Shown here one piece after another: positions 25,800 through 35,283 of a stretch of DNA of 57,478 bases; positions within the stretch are counted from its first letter, which is position 1; each line of letters opens with the position of its first letter. Source of the DNA: Chloroflexota bacterium (GTDB lineage Bacteria; Chloroflexota; Anaerolineae; Aggregatilineales; Phototrophicaceae); assembly GCA_028875185.1 (NCBI GenBank), contig JAPPFH010000128.1, positions 1-57,478 of the forward strand, written 5' to 3'. Under the pieces are notes generated by a model, which did no database searches, was not told the DNA's origin, and saw nothing but the letters and a program-made list of their open reading frames with translations. The position numbers and the translations under genes were made by a program.

Positions 25800-26603
25800 A
25801 TGAAACTCGGAGCAAACTCACTTCTATTCGGCAGTTGGGACATGGAGACCGCCTTCAAGTACCTGAAGATGGCCGGTTACGATGGCATTGAAATGTCCGC
25901 AATTGACGAGATGAGCCAGCATCTCGTCTTGTCGCGCTGGCAAGAATGCGCGCCGGAGGTTGTACGCCTCTCAAAAGAATATGACCTTGAGCTGCTGGCG
26001 ATGGAGCAATCCTCGCGCGATCCCGACTTGATGGAGCGCGCTATGCAAGCCGCCGTCGAGACCGGCATTCCGATCATCAACGTTGGACCAGGCGGTAAAT
26101 CCGATGACGAATCGACCTATCAGCAAGTGCTCGACGAACTGGGCGTATTAGTGGATCAAGCCGAGCGCTACGGTGTCATGCTCTGCGTCAAGGCGCATGT
26201 CAACAATTATGTCTACAATACGCCGACCAGCCTGAAGATCTTGAATGACATCACTTCGCCCAATTTCGGCTTGGACATGGACCCCTCGCATATCCATCGC
26301 GCGGGCGAGAATCCGGTCGAGGCGATTGAAGCGGTCATCCACCGCATCAAGCACGTGCATATCCGCGATTGCAAGGGAAGGCAAGCGGGACCGGGCGCGC
26401 CCGAAGATCAAGCCAATGGCCGCGGCGATATTGACCTGGTCGGTTACATCCGCGTCCTGCATGAGCATGGCTATGACGGTCCGCTGAATCTCGAAGTGAT
26501 CGGCACCAAAAGGATGGGGCATACGCTCGAGCAGTGCATCACCATCGGCGCCGAATCCCGCGGTCATATGCAAGCCTGCCTGCAAGCGGCCGGCGCCCGC
26601 TAA
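25800..26603 (+). CDS. Sugar phosphate isomerase/epimerase, TIM-barrel (AP endonuclease 2 fold)
   Basis: 267-residue member of the xylose isomerase-like TIM-barrel family that includes hydroxypyruvate isomerase, tagatose epimerase and inosose enzymes. Family traits include AGYDGIEMS near the N-terminus, metal-site segments such as LDMDPSHI and VHIRDC, and LNLEVIG at the end. AAAGGAAG lies upstream of ATG. It stands just before L-rhamnose isomerase and may help in deoxysugar use, although the substrate is not fixed. Confidence 0.88.
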   Translation: MKLGANSLLFGSWDMETAFKYLKMAGYDGIEMSAIDEMSQHLVLSRWQECAPEVVRLSKEYDLELLAMEQSSRDPDLMERAMQAAVETGIPIINVGPGGKSDDESTYQQVLDELGVLVDQAERYGVMLCVKAHVNNYVYNTPTSLKILNDITSPNFGLDMDPSHIHRAGENPVEAIEAVIHRIKHVHIRDCKGRQAGPGAPEDQANGRGDIDLVGYIRVLHEHGYDGPLNLEVIGTKRMGHTLEQCITIGAESRGHMQACLQAAGAR

Positions 26604-26625
26604 AGATGATACCCGCCCCCACCCT

Positions 26626-26658
26626 AAATCCCTCCCCCATAAAGAGGGAGGGATTTTT
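26626..26658 (+). terminator. Intrinsic terminator-like hairpin, mosaic-repeat type
   Basis: AAATCCCTCCC (26626-26636) pairs with GGGAGGGATTT (26646-26656) in a perfect 11-bp stem, and the descending arm runs into a short T-run. The same CCCACCCTAAATCCCTCCC text is found inverted at 55251-55273, so this terminator belongs to the dispersed mosaic repeat. Confidence 0.7.
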
Positions 26659-26688
26659 CAATCGCCCGCAGAAAGAAAGATCAAACGA

Positions 26689-27963
26689 ATGAATTTTCGA
26701 CCATCGGATAAACAGATACAAACTGCATACGACCTAGCGCGCGAGCGCTACGCCGCATTCGCGGTCGATGCGGACGCCGCCCTAAACATCCTGAAGACCG
26801 TGCCCATCAGCTTGCACTGTTGGCAGGGCGATGATGTCGGCGGCTTCGAAGACCCGGAGCGCGGGCTCAGCGGCGGCATCATGGCCACCGGCAATTATCC
26901 GGGAAAAGCCACCAATATTGACGAGCTGAGGAGCGATCTCGATAAAGCCTACAGCTTGATCCCCGGCGACCACCGCCTGGCGCTGCACGGCTCTTATCTC
27001 GATAGCCCGACCAAAGTGCCGCGCGACGAACTCAAGCCGGAGCACTTCGCCTCCTGGGTCGATTGGGCGAAAGCCAATAATCACGGTCTCGATTTCAATC
27101 CGACTTTCTTTTCGCACGACCTCGCCGATGACGGTTTCACGCTTTCGCATGCCGACGCCGCCATCCGCCAATTTTGGATTGATCATGGCATCGCGACGCG
27201 TCATATCAGCGCTTACTTCGGCGCGGCGCTGGGCAGTCCGTCGGTCAACAATTTCTGGATCCCCGATGGCTACAAAGACATGCCCGCCGATCGGCTTGCC
27301 CCGCGCCAGCGCCTGATTGACGCGCTTGATCAGATCTTCGCCGAGGAATTCAACCCCGCCCACAACCTTGACGCAGTTGAGTGCAAACTCTTCGGTTTGG
27401 GCTCCGAAAGCTATGTGGTCGGCTCGCACGAGTTTTACCTCGGTTACGCCGCATCCCGAGGGAAGCTGCTTTGCCTGGACGCGGGCCACTTCCACCCCAC
27501 GGAAACCATCGCCGACAAATTGTCCGCCATACTGTTATACGTGCCGGAGATCCTGTTGCACGTCAGCCGCGGCGTCCGCTGGGACAGTGACCACGTGGTC
27601 ACGCTGACCGATGACCTGCAGGCGATCATGCAGGAGATCGTCCGCTGCGACGCGCTTGAGCGAGTGCATATCGGGCTCGACTTTTTCGATGCCAGCATCA
27701 ATCGCATCGGCGCCTGGGCGATCGGCACGCGCAACGCCTGCCGCGCCCTGCTGATGGCGCTGCTGGAGCCGCGCGACCTGCTGCGCAGCTACGAAAACGA
27801 GGGCGACTTCACCGGACGACTCGCGCTGCTTGAAGAGTTGAAGGGATTGCCCTTTGGCGCTGTCTGGGATTATTACTGCCAAGCCCAGGAAGTCCCGGTC
27901 GGCATGGCTTTCATGGACGAAATCCGCGAATACGAGCGGAGCGTAATGTCCAAGAGGGGCTAG
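26689..27963 (+). CDS. rhaA: L-rhamnose isomerase
   Basis: 424 residues, near the 419 of the E. coli enzyme. It converts L-rhamnose to L-rhamnulose. The strongly conserved N-terminal block [17 protein letters not shown] is present, as are the middle segment [21 protein letters not shown] with metal-site residues, and DSDHVVTL. It is followed 136 bases later by the fused aldolase/dehydrogenase that acts two steps later in the route. The rhamnulokinase step has no gene in this window. Confidence 0.93.
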   Translation: MNFRPSDKQIQTAYDLARERYAAFAVDADAALNILKTVPISLHCWQGDDVGGFEDPERGLSGGIMATGNYPGKATNIDELRSDLDKAYSLIPGDHRLALHGSYLDSPTKVPRDELKPEHFASWVDWAKANNHGLDFNPTFFSHDLADDGFTLSHADAAIRQFWIDHGIATRHISAYFGAALGSPSVNNFWIPDGYKDMPADRLAPRQRLIDALDQIFAEEFNPAHNLDAVECKLFGLGSESYVVGSHEFYLGYAASRGKLLCLDAGHFHPTETIADKLSAILLYVPEILLHVSRGVRWDSDHVVTLTDDLQAIMQEIVRCDALERVHIGLDFFDASINRIGAWAIGTRNACRALLMALLEPRDLLRSYENEGDFTGRLALLEELKGLPFGAVWDYYCQAQEVPVGMAFMDEIREYERSVMSKRG

Positions 27964-28002
27964 GCCGCTCGCATACCAGTACGCTCTCTCTAGGTAACAT
28001 TC

Positions 28003-28076
28003 GTAGGGGCGAGCCATTGGGTCGCCCGTAATCGCAAAGAATGCCAGTCGCGGGCGACCTGGTAGGTCGCCCCTAC
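28003..28076. repeat. Two tandem GTAGGGGCGA/TCGCCCCTAC-type hairpins
   Basis: GTAGGGGCGAGCCATTGGGT with TCGCCCGTA makes an imperfect hairpin at 28003-28030, and GGGCGACC (28052-28059) with GGTCGCCC (28065-28072) makes a perfect one. They occupy the gap between rhaA and the aldolase fusion gene and could act as an mRNA processing or stabilising structure. Confidence 0.75.
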
Positions 28077-28099
28077 AATTCACATTTTACGGAGACCGC

Positions 28100-30319
28100 A
28101 TGCAACTATTCAAACCGTCAGAGTACCGCCACGTCAACTACCGCTGGGACGACGCCCACGCTTCCGCGCTCGACGCGGTCGATCGGCTGGTGTATCGCTC
28201 CAATCTCCTGGGAGGCGACCAGCGGGTCACCAACACTGGCGGAGGCAATACCTCCAGCAAGATTTGGCAGACAGATCCTCTCACCGGCGCCGATGTCGAT
28301 GTCATGTTTGTCAAAGGATCTGGCGGCGATCTGCGCACGTCCAAACGCGAGAATTTCGCCTCGCTCTATATGGACAAGCTGATGCGCCTTCAGGATGTCT
28401 ACCATGCCGCCGAGATCAAGGGCGTCAAAACGCCAATAGAAGACGAGATGGTCTCGATGTACCCGCATTGCGTCTTTAACTTGAATCCGCGCGCCAGCTC
28501 CATAGATACGCCGCTGCACGCTTTCATCCCTTTTCGCCACGTCGATCACACCCACCCCAATGCCGTTATCGCCATCGCCGCTTCCAGCAACGGGCGCCAA
28601 CTCACCGAAGAGATCTACGGCGATGATGTTGTCTGGCTGGATTGGCAGCGCCCGGGCTTCGACCTGGGCTTGGTCCTGCAGGCAACTATCGCCGCTAATC
28701 CCGGCATTGTCGGCATCGTCTTGGGCGGTCATGGTCTCATCAATTGGGCGGATGACGACAAAGCGTGTTACGAACTGTCGCTGACGCTGATTGAAAAAGC
28801 GGCTCGTTATCTGGCACAGCGCGATCTGGGCGCCGCATCCTTCGGCGGCGCGAAATACGCGAATCCGGCGGATGAGGAGCGGAATGCGCTCCTGGTCAAT
28901 TTGCTGCCGACGCTGCGCGGCATGGTCTCAAAAGTGAAACCGCCTGAGTCTACGCGGCGGAATCGTTTCATCAGCACGGTTCAGTATGACGACGACATCA
29001 TGACCTTCGTCAACAGCGCCGAGGCGCCGCGGCTGGCCGAGCTGGGCACGTCCTGCCCCGATCACTTCCTGCGAACCAAGATCAAACCGCTCTATGTCGA
29101 TTGGGATCCGGCGGCGGAAGACCTAAGCGCGCTGCTGGAGAAGCTCGCAAACGGCATTGAGCAATATCGCGCCGACTACGCCGATTATTACGACGCCTGC
29201 AAGCGCGCGGGCAGCCCGCCAATCCGCGATCCCAACCCGACAGTAATTCTGATCCCCGGCTTGGGCATGATCGCCTATGGCAAGAACAAGAGCGAGTCGC
29301 GCGTTACCGCCGAGTTTTACCGCTGCGCGGTCGCCGTTATGCGCGGCGCGGAAGCCGTCGGCGAGTACGTCGCGCTGCCGCGGCAGGAAGCCTACGATAT
29401 CGAATACTGGGCGCTGGAAGAAGCCAAACTCCGCCGCATGCCAGCGGAGAATGAGCTGGCGCGCAAAGTCGTGCTAGTCGTTGGCGCTGGCAGCGGCATC
29501 GGCGTCGCCACTGGGCGCCGAGTCGCCGCTGAAGGCGCGCATGTCGTCTGCGCCGATCGCAATTTGGACGGCGCCAAAGCGACTGTGGACGCGCTGACGG
29601 CGACCTACGGAGCAGGCATCGGCGTTGCTGGCTCCGGCATTTCTGGATGTGGCCAGTCAGTCGCTCTTGCGGTCGACATCACCGATGCCGCTAGCGTGCA
29701 ATCCATGCTCGATCACGCAGTGCTGGCCTACGGCGGCGTGGACGACATCATCGTCACCGCTGGCGTCTTTTTCACGCCCGATGCCGAGGGAAGGAATACA
29801 GCCGCGCAATGGCGCGCCAGCTTTGATGTCAATGTCCGCGGCGGCTACCTCATCGCCGACTGCGCCCGTCCGCTCTGGGCGGCGCAAGGATTGCCGTGCT
29901 CATTGGTATTGACCACAAGCGTGAACGCCGTTGTCGCGAAGAAAGGCACTGTCGCCTACGACGTCAGCAAAGCCGCCGCCAACCACTTGGTGCGCGAGCT
30001 GGCGATTGAGCTGGCGCCGCTAATTCGCGTCAATGGCTTGGCGCCGGCGACGGTGGTCAAAGGCAGCAGCATGTTCCCCCGCGACCGCGTCATCAGCTCG
30101 CTGAGCAAATACAATATCGAATACCGCGATGACGAAGAGACCGAAACCCTGCGGGGGCGCCTGGCGAACTTCTACGCGGGGCGTACGCTGACCAACTCCG
30201 CCATAGGACCCGAAGATCAGGCGGAAGTGGCTTACGCGCTAATCAGCGACGCCTTCAGCAAAACGACCGGGCAGATAATCCATGTCGATGGCGGGCTTAG
30301 CGAAGGATTCTTGCGCTAA
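28100..30319 (+). CDS. rhaEW: Fused rhamnulose-1-phosphate aldolase / lactaldehyde dehydrogenase
   Basis: 739-residue fusion. The N-terminal half (about 1-430) is a class II aldolase with its zinc histidines in DHTHPN (H150, H152) and GHGLINW. The C-terminal part is a short-chain dehydrogenase with GAGSGIG at 462-468 and the YxxxK pair Y620/K624. This architecture is the RhaEW type, which splits L-rhamnulose 1-phosphate to dihydroxyacetone phosphate and L-lactaldehyde and oxidises the latter. The SDR part has an unusual Gly/Ser-rich insertion (GAGIGVAGSGISGCGQ) between helix and strand. GGAG lies five bases before ATG. Together with rhaA it gives all but the kinase step. Confidence 0.9.
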   Translation: MQLFKPSEYRHVNYRWDDAHASALDAVDRLVYRSNLLGGDQRVTNTGGGNTSSKIWQTDPLTGADVDVMFVKGSGGDLRTSKRENFASLYMDKLMRLQDVYHAAEIKGVKTPIEDEMVSMYPHCVFNLNPRASSIDTPLHAFIPFRHVDHTHPNAVIAIAASSNGRQLTEEIYGDDVVWLDWQRPGFDLGLVLQATIAANPGIVGIVLGGHGLINWADDDKACYELSLTLIEKAARYLAQRDLGAASFGGAKYANPADEERNALLVNLLPTLRGMVSKVKPPESTRRNRFISTVQYDDDIMTFVNSAEAPRLAELGTSCPDHFLRTKIKPLYVDWDPAAEDLSALLEKLANGIEQYRADYADYYDACKRAGSPPIRDPNPTVILIPGLGMIAYGKNKSESRVTAEFYRCAVAVMRGAEAVGEYVALPRQEAYDIEYWALEEAKLRRMPAENELARKVVLVVGAGSGIGVATGRRVAAEGAHVVCADRNLDGAKATVDALTATYGAGIGVAGSGISGCGQSVALAVDITDAASVQSMLDHAVLAYGGVDDIIVTAGVFFTPDAEGRNTAAQWRASFDVNVRGGYLIADCARPLWAAQGLPCSLVLTTSVNAVVAKKGTVAYDVSKAAANHLVRELAIELAPLIRVNGLAPATVVKGSSMFPRDRVISSLSKYNIEYRDDEETETLRGRLANFYAGRTLTNSAIGPEDQAEVAYALISDAFSKTTGQIIHVDGGLSEGFLR

Positions 30320-30746
30320 ACACCCCAATTATTTGGGCTGTGTTTCGAAATCCGCCCTGTCATACTAAGGGTATCTTACACGCCAGTGGGAGGCGAGTGT
30401 GATGACCCTGTAAGGCTTGTCCGCTACTGGTTGGCACTGCTGTCTCTACACATGGAACAGATTTCTAAAGCTTCACCACAGAGGAAATGAGGAAACACAG
30501 AGGTCACAGAGGGTCATATAGTCGTTTTCAAAACGACGCTGTAGGGGCGTTTGACCCGCAGTGTCTACGCGCGGCGCTGAAACACCCGCTGGCGTATGGA
30601 GTGACGGGAGGGCGAGACAAGGGGCGCGGAGACACCGCCCGTCTCTCGCCCTACAGTGACTTACTTTTGCGTACATTGAGTCACAGTGACTTTGCGGTAG
30701 TGGACAAGCCTTGTATGACCGAGAGTGGCATTTCCGTAGGCCGATA
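30320..30746. other. Intergenic region with several small repeats, no gene
   Basis: No convincing gene. Features seen: a 16-bp inverted pair AAGGCTTGTCCGCTAC (30412-30427) and its complement at 30697-30712 with one mismatch, framing about 300 bases like the ends of a small non-autonomous element; a CACAGAGG-type direct repeat run at 30474-30512; a 17-base palindrome GTCGTTTTCAAAACGAC at 30521-30537; and the paired dispersed repeats at 30539-30576 (GTAGGGGCG, then TGACCCGCAGTGTCTACGCG). Confidence 0.6.
30552..30576 (-). repeat. Intergenic copy of the GCGTAGACACTG-type repeat
   Basis: TGACCCGCAGTGTCTACGCG differs by one base from the copy inside the sulfotransferase gene at 23791-23810. Both are preceded by a GGGGCG block (GTAGGGGCG here, CAGGGGCGG there), showing the two repeat types travel together. 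Confidence 0.8.
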
Positions 30747-31043
30747 ATGGAAGCGGCGCTGCACCTGCTTTCAGACTTCAAGCAACGAACATCACCGCAA
30801 ATCTACGCAGAATTGCCAATCAGACGACTCGATTTTGCAACTCCTGCACTGATTAAGTCGGTATTGGATCTTGAAGGAAACCGGTATCTCCATAAGAGCG
30901 GAAGTCATTATACGATCCGAGAATATCAACTAGACCCGGAATTTACACTCTTCGAGAGGGAGTGGTTGAACCGCAAGGCAGTCATGGAGAATGCGTTAGG
31001 ATTGTTGCGAGACGGTAGACCACGGACGGCAGGGCATCACGAA
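30747..31043 (+). pseudogene. Possible remnant of a truncated gene, function unknown
   Basis: An open frame starting MEAALHLLSDFKQRTSPQIY runs through about 100 residues that look protein-like (helical, with a possible winged-helix pattern around SGSHYTIREYQLDP). It then continues only as antisense to the copper-domain gene that ends at 31044. The likely reading is the 5' part of a foreign gene cut off at its 3' side. I do not recognise it and no ribosome site is evident. It may also be a chance frame. Confidence 0.35.
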
Positions 31044-33287
31044 TCACTCCCGCGCCTCAAACGTACGCACATAATTCACAATATCCCAGCGCTCCCGCTC
31101 GCCAATCTCCCCCTCACAAGCCGGCAGATCGCGCCAGCCAGCGACAACCACGTTATAAAGAAAATCATCGCGCGCCGACCACAGCCGGTTCCCCAGCGCG
31201 CGGAAATCCGCCGATTGCCCCTGCCAATCCAGACAGCGTTCGCGATACAGCGCCTCGCCCCGCTTCAACGATTCGGCATCGGGCAGCACGGTGTTAACCG
31301 TCTCCGGCGGCGGATTCAGCGTCGCCTCGTAATCGCGCTGCCGCTCGCCGATCAAGCGCGCGCCGAAGACCATGACGCCTATCGAAAGCGCCAGCACGCC
31401 GGCCGCCAGCAGACTTGTGGCGGGCGTAATATTCAGGGCGGCTAGCAATCGCCGCGTCCGGCGCTGAACCAGCGCAGCGACTATTGCCGCGATCGCCAGC
31501 AGCAGCATAAGATGGGCGACATTCGGCGGGCGCGATTGAATCACCGCCGCCGACTCGCTGATCTCCCAAGCCGCCGCCGCCCTTGTCACAAGGCCGTTCT
31601 CTTCAACGATATCGACCAGCGACCACCACTCGCCGGCTTCATCAATATCATCGCCCGCCGCCGCATACAGACCCGCGTCCACTTGCTCCGCGCTCTGCCA
31701 AGCGCTGCGGATCCCGCGCTCAGGATTGACCAACTGCAAGTGAATGCCTAGGCCCGTGGCGGGCGCCCCGCCCCGGCGGACGACAACATCATAAGTATTG
31801 ACGCCGGGCCCGCCCGGGATAATCGCGGATGTGACCGTGAATTCGCCAAAGGTCTGCGTGATTTGTGGCGTCTCAACATCTTTGCGCTGTGAGACAGGCT
31901 CGGGCACCGGCGTCGCGCTCAGCCAGGCGACCGCGCAAAGCAGCGCAAGCATCGAAACTGCTTCCAGTCGAAGCGCCTTACCTCTTGCCGCCGCCGGCTC
32001 CATCCGCGAACGAAGGGAAAGCGGCAGCATGGATAACAGGGGCTCCAATCGCGCGCCTAGCTGCGGACGGGTGGCGATATGCTGCCACGCGCCGACCAAC
32101 AAAAGCGGCGCGATCATCAGCAGCTTCAGCCCCAACGTCCGTCCATAACTTGTATTCAAATCCGCCGGCGTGATGAAGAAATTCAACGCGTTGTAGACGC
32201 CGCTGACGATCATCAGCGCGACCAAGGGCGTGACAATCCGCGAGAAGCGCCCCATAACCGCCCGCATTGCCGCCCGTCCGCGCTCATCATCAAGCGGCGT
32301 CAAAGCCGGTCCCAGCAGGAGCGTCAGCGCCAGCGCGCCGCCCAGCCAAAACGCGGCCGCCAAGGCATGCAGCCAATCCACCGCAATCGCCAGCCAAGGC
32401 ATCAGCGTTGAGCCGGCGGCGTGGCTGGTCACCATCGTCAGCCCGATGAATAAGGCGCCCAGCCAGGGCATGCCCCGCCAAATGCCAGCCGATAGCTGCG
32501 GCATCAAGGGACGATAATACTCCGCCACGAATAGCAGGACTCCGCCGAACAGCAGCAGAACCATGCGGAAGATCCAAACATCGCCGAAGCGCGATCCAAT
32601 CAGCACGACGCTCCATAGATTCTGCTGTAGCACTTGCGCCGCATCGGTATTGAAGAAGACCATGGATTGCTGCAGCAGCGCGATGAGATTTGCAAGCGCA
32701 GCCAGCATGACCGCCGCGATCAAGCAGTTGCGCAGCATGCGCATCACGCGCGGGGGCAAGGGAGACCGCGGATTCCGAAGATTCCCCCAAGCTGGCAGAA
32801 GAACTGCGCGAAAAAGCAGGGAGGCGCCGAAGAAGAGGAAATTCGCCAGGTTCAAGCCGGCGCGCCAAAGCGCCTCGAGCGGAATAGCGCGGTCTGTAGC
32901 GGCGCTGCCAGCCACACCGCCGACTTCATCACCGACAAAGAACACCCGGCTCTCGGCTATCACATGCCCGTCGCTGGCGAAGGCGGGCCGCAGCTCAACG
33001 ATGTAAGCGCCGTCCGCTAAGCCGGCGGGCGCGCGCAGCGTCAAGAGCGCGTGATTCGCTTCGTCAACCGCGCCGCTGGCGATGACTTCGCCCGACTGAT
33101 CGCGCAGCTTGATTTCGCTGAATCGCGGCTCCAAATCCTCGCTGAACCAATACTGCAGCCGCGTCGGCGGGCGCTCTAAAGTGCTGCGGTCCGCCGGAAT
33201 GGCGCGGACAACATAGCCGTGCGCCTTGACGACAGCCGAAGCTAGCAAGAAGGCCAATATCAGGAGCAGGAGATTTCGCCAATTCAA
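31044..33287 (-). CDS. CopC-CopD fusion protein with degenerate cytochrome-c-like tail
   Basis: 747 residues. After a signal/anchor segment the mature N-terminus starts with HGYVVRAIPADRSTLERPP, a CopC-type copper-binding beta sandwich with its N-terminal histidine. Residues about 150-450 hold around eight spans of the CopD type, and further spans and a periplasmic beta domain follow. The last about 80 residues look like a class I cytochrome c (SLKRGEALYRERC...DIVNYVRTF), but the haem motif CxxCH reads C685-L-D-W-Q689, and the expected methionine ligand position reads RDLPA, so haem binding is unlikely. It probably takes part in copper uptake or tolerance at the membrane. No ribosome site is obvious. 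Confidence 0.85.
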   Translation of the reverse strand: MNWRNLLLLILAFLLASAVVKAHGYVVRAIPADRSTLERPPTRLQYWFSEDLEPRFSEIKLRDQSGEVIASGAVDEANHALLTLRAPAGLADGAYIVELRPAFASDGHVIAESRVFFVGDEVGGVAGSAATDRAIPLEALWRAGLNLANFLFFGASLLFRAVLLPAWGNLRNPRSPLPPRVMRMLRNCLIAAVMLAALANLIALLQQSMVFFNTDAAQVLQQNLWSVVLIGSRFGDVWIFRMVLLLFGGVLLFVAEYYRPLMPQLSAGIWRGMPWLGALFIGLTMVTSHAAGSTLMPWLAIAVDWLHALAAAFWLGGALALTLLLGPALTPLDDERGRAAMRAVMGRFSRIVTPLVALMIVSGVYNALNFFITPADLNTSYGRTLGLKLLMIAPLLLVGAWQHIATRPQLGARLEPLLSMLPLSLRSRMEPAAARGKALRLEAVSMLALLCAVAWLSATPVPEPVSQRKDVETPQITQTFGEFTVTSAIIPGGPGVNTYDVVVRRGGAPATGLGIHLQLVNPERGIRSAWQSAEQVDAGLYAAAGDDIDEAGEWWSLVDIVEENGLVTRAAAAWEISESAAVIQSRPPNVAHLMLLLAIAAIVAALVQRRTRRLLAALNITPATSLLAAGVLALSIGVMVFGARLIGERQRDYEATLNPPPETVNTVLPDAESLKRGEALYRERCLDWQGQSADFRALGNRLWSARDDFLYNVVVAGWRDLPACEGEIGERERWDIVNYVRTFEARE

Positions 33288-33494
33288 ATAGCGCCCTGGA
33301 GACCTAGCCTGAATCCGTCAACAAATATCCTGCCATTGTACCTGATTGATCATGTCTTTCATCCGGTCTTCCGGCGAGCGCGCCAGGGGCATCGCCGATA
33401 GGCTGCCGATAGGCTATTGATAGAGCGTATGTCCTTGTTTAAGATACTGCCCAACACTGCAAAGCCTGACCATCCTCAAAGCGAGAACGAGTCA

Positions 33495-35222
33495 ATGACC
33501 GACGGCGAGACCGGCAGGAACTTCATCACCGAAATCATTGATGAACACAACGAGACGGGCCGCTTCAACGGCATCGTGCATACGCGCTTCCCGCCTGAGC
33601 CCAACGGCTACCTGCATATCGGACATGCCGCGTCAATCTATCTCAATTTCGGCATCGCAGAGCGTTATGGCGGATTGTGCAATCTGCGCTTCGATGACAC
33701 CAACCCAGCCAAAGAAGAGCAAGAATATATTGAAGCGATTATCGAAGACGCGCGCTGGCTGGGCTACGACTGGGATGACCGCTTGTATTTCGCCTCCGAC
33801 TACTTCGATGAACTCTACGAGATGGCAGTCGATTTGATCCGCATCGGCCGCGCCTACGTCGACGAGTTGAGCCCCGACGAGATTCGGACATATCGCGGCA
33901 CTTTAACCAAACCCGGGAAAGAGAGCCCGTTTCGCAATCGGTCGCCTGAAGAAAATTTGAGGCTCTTCGAGAAGATGCGCGCCGGCGGCTTCAAGGAGGG
34001 CGAAGCCGTCCTGCGCGCCAAAATTGACATGACCAGCGGCAATATAAACCTGCGCGATCCGGTCATGTATCGCATCCTCGACGCGCCCCACCCGCGCACC
34101 GGCGACAAATGGAAAATCTACCCGATGTACGATTTCGCCCACGGCCAGTCGGATTCCATCGAGGGCATAACACACTCGATCTGTACGCTCGAATATGAAG
34201 ATCACCGACCGCTTTACGATTGGTATCTCGATAATATCGAAATCTTCCATCCCCAGCAGATTGAGTTCGCCCGCCTGAATGTAAGCCACACTGTGCTCAG
34301 CAAGCGCAAGTTGATACGGCTGGTGCAGGAAGGCTACGTAAGCGGCTGGGACGATCCGCGCATGCCCACAATCTCTGGCTTGCGCCGCCGCGGCTACTCG
34401 CCTGAGGCATTGCGCGAATTCTGCGAGAACTTCGGCGTCGGCAAGGTTAAGGGCGTCGTCGCCCTGCACAATCTCGAGTATCACTTGCGCCAGCATCTCA
34501 ACAAGACGGCGAACCGAGTCATGGCGGTGATCAACCCGCTAAAGGTAGTCATCGAGAATTATCCCGACGATCTGGTCGAAGAAATGGAAGCCGTCAACAA
34601 TCCGGAAGACGCCTCGGCTGGCACGCGGATGGCGCCTTTCTCCAAAGTCCTCTACATCGAGCGCGATGATTTCATGGAAGATCCGCCGCGGAAATTCTTC
34701 CGCCTGGCGCCCGGGCGCGAAGTGCGCCTGCGTTACGCTTATTTCATCACCTGCACTGATGTGATCAAAGACGAAGACGGCGAGGTCATTGAGTTGCGCT
34801 GCGCCTATGACGCGGCAACGCGCGGCGGCTCCGCCCCCGATGGCCGGCGCGTCAAAGCCACCTTGCATTGGGTGTCCGCCCAGCACGCCATCAAAGCGCA
34901 GGCGCGGCTCTATAACAACTTGTTCACCGTGGAGCATCCTGATAGCGACCGTGAGGTGGACTTCACCGAATTCATCAATCCCGACTCGCTTACGGTGGTT
35001 GATCCCATCTATGTCGAGCCGCATTTGCAAAATGCGCAGGCGGGCGAGCGCTTCCAATTCGAGCGCCTGGCTTACTTCGTCGTTGATCAAGATTCGACAG
35101 CTGAAAAGCTGGTGTTCAATCGTACAGTGGCATTGCGCGATCAATGGCGCAAGCAGCAGAAGAAAGCTGGCAAAGCCGGTCGTAAGACGCAGCGCAAAGC
35201 CAAACCCGCGCCGAAACCTTGA
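33495..35222 (+). CDS. glnS: Glutaminyl-tRNA synthetase
   Basis: 575 residues from the ATG at 33495 (E. coli enzyme 554). It charges tRNA-Gln directly. The class I signatures are present: HIGH in [13 protein letters not shown] and the KMSKS equivalent VLSKRKL, plus FDDTNPAKE and the C-terminal anticodon-binding beta barrels. The frame is open upstream to 33417, and a start at 33429 (MSLFKILPN) is possible, but family homology begins near FITEII, so the shorter form is preferred. A tandem 11-base repeat (GCCGATAGGCT twice) lies shortly upstream. Confidence 0.94.
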   Translation: MTDGETGRNFITEIIDEHNETGRFNGIVHTRFPPEPNGYLHIGHAASIYLNFGIAERYGGLCNLRFDDTNPAKEEQEYIEAIIEDARWLGYDWDDRLYFASDYFDELYEMAVDLIRIGRAYVDELSPDEIRTYRGTLTKPGKESPFRNRSPEENLRLFEKMRAGGFKEGEAVLRAKIDMTSGNINLRDPVMYRILDAPHPRTGDKWKIYPMYDFAHGQSDSIEGITHSICTLEYEDHRPLYDWYLDNIEIFHPQQIEFARLNVSHTVLSKRKLIRLVQEGYVSGWDDPRMPTISGLRRRGYSPEALREFCENFGVGKVKGVVALHNLEYHLRQHLNKTANRVMAVINPLKVVIENYPDDLVEEMEAVNNPEDASAGTRMAPFSKVLYIERDDFMEDPPRKFFRLAPGREVRLRYAYFITCTDVIKDEDGEVIELRCAYDAATRGGSAPDGRRVKATLHWVSAQHAIKAQARLYNNLFTVEHPDSDREVDFTEFINPDSLTVVDPIYVEPHLQNAQAGERFQFERLAYFVVDQDSTAEKLVFNRTVALRDQWRKQQKKAGKAGRKTQRKAKPAPKP

Positions 35223-35283
35223 TGCGCGTCAATGTCGGGCGCATTGCAATTGTGATAGCATAGTTGGATGGCCAATCGATCTA

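Noticed and set aside
30487-30747. Small open frame starting MRKHRGHRG in the intergenic repeat region
   Set aside because: It reads straight through the CACAGAGG run and two dispersed repeats and has no ribosome site.
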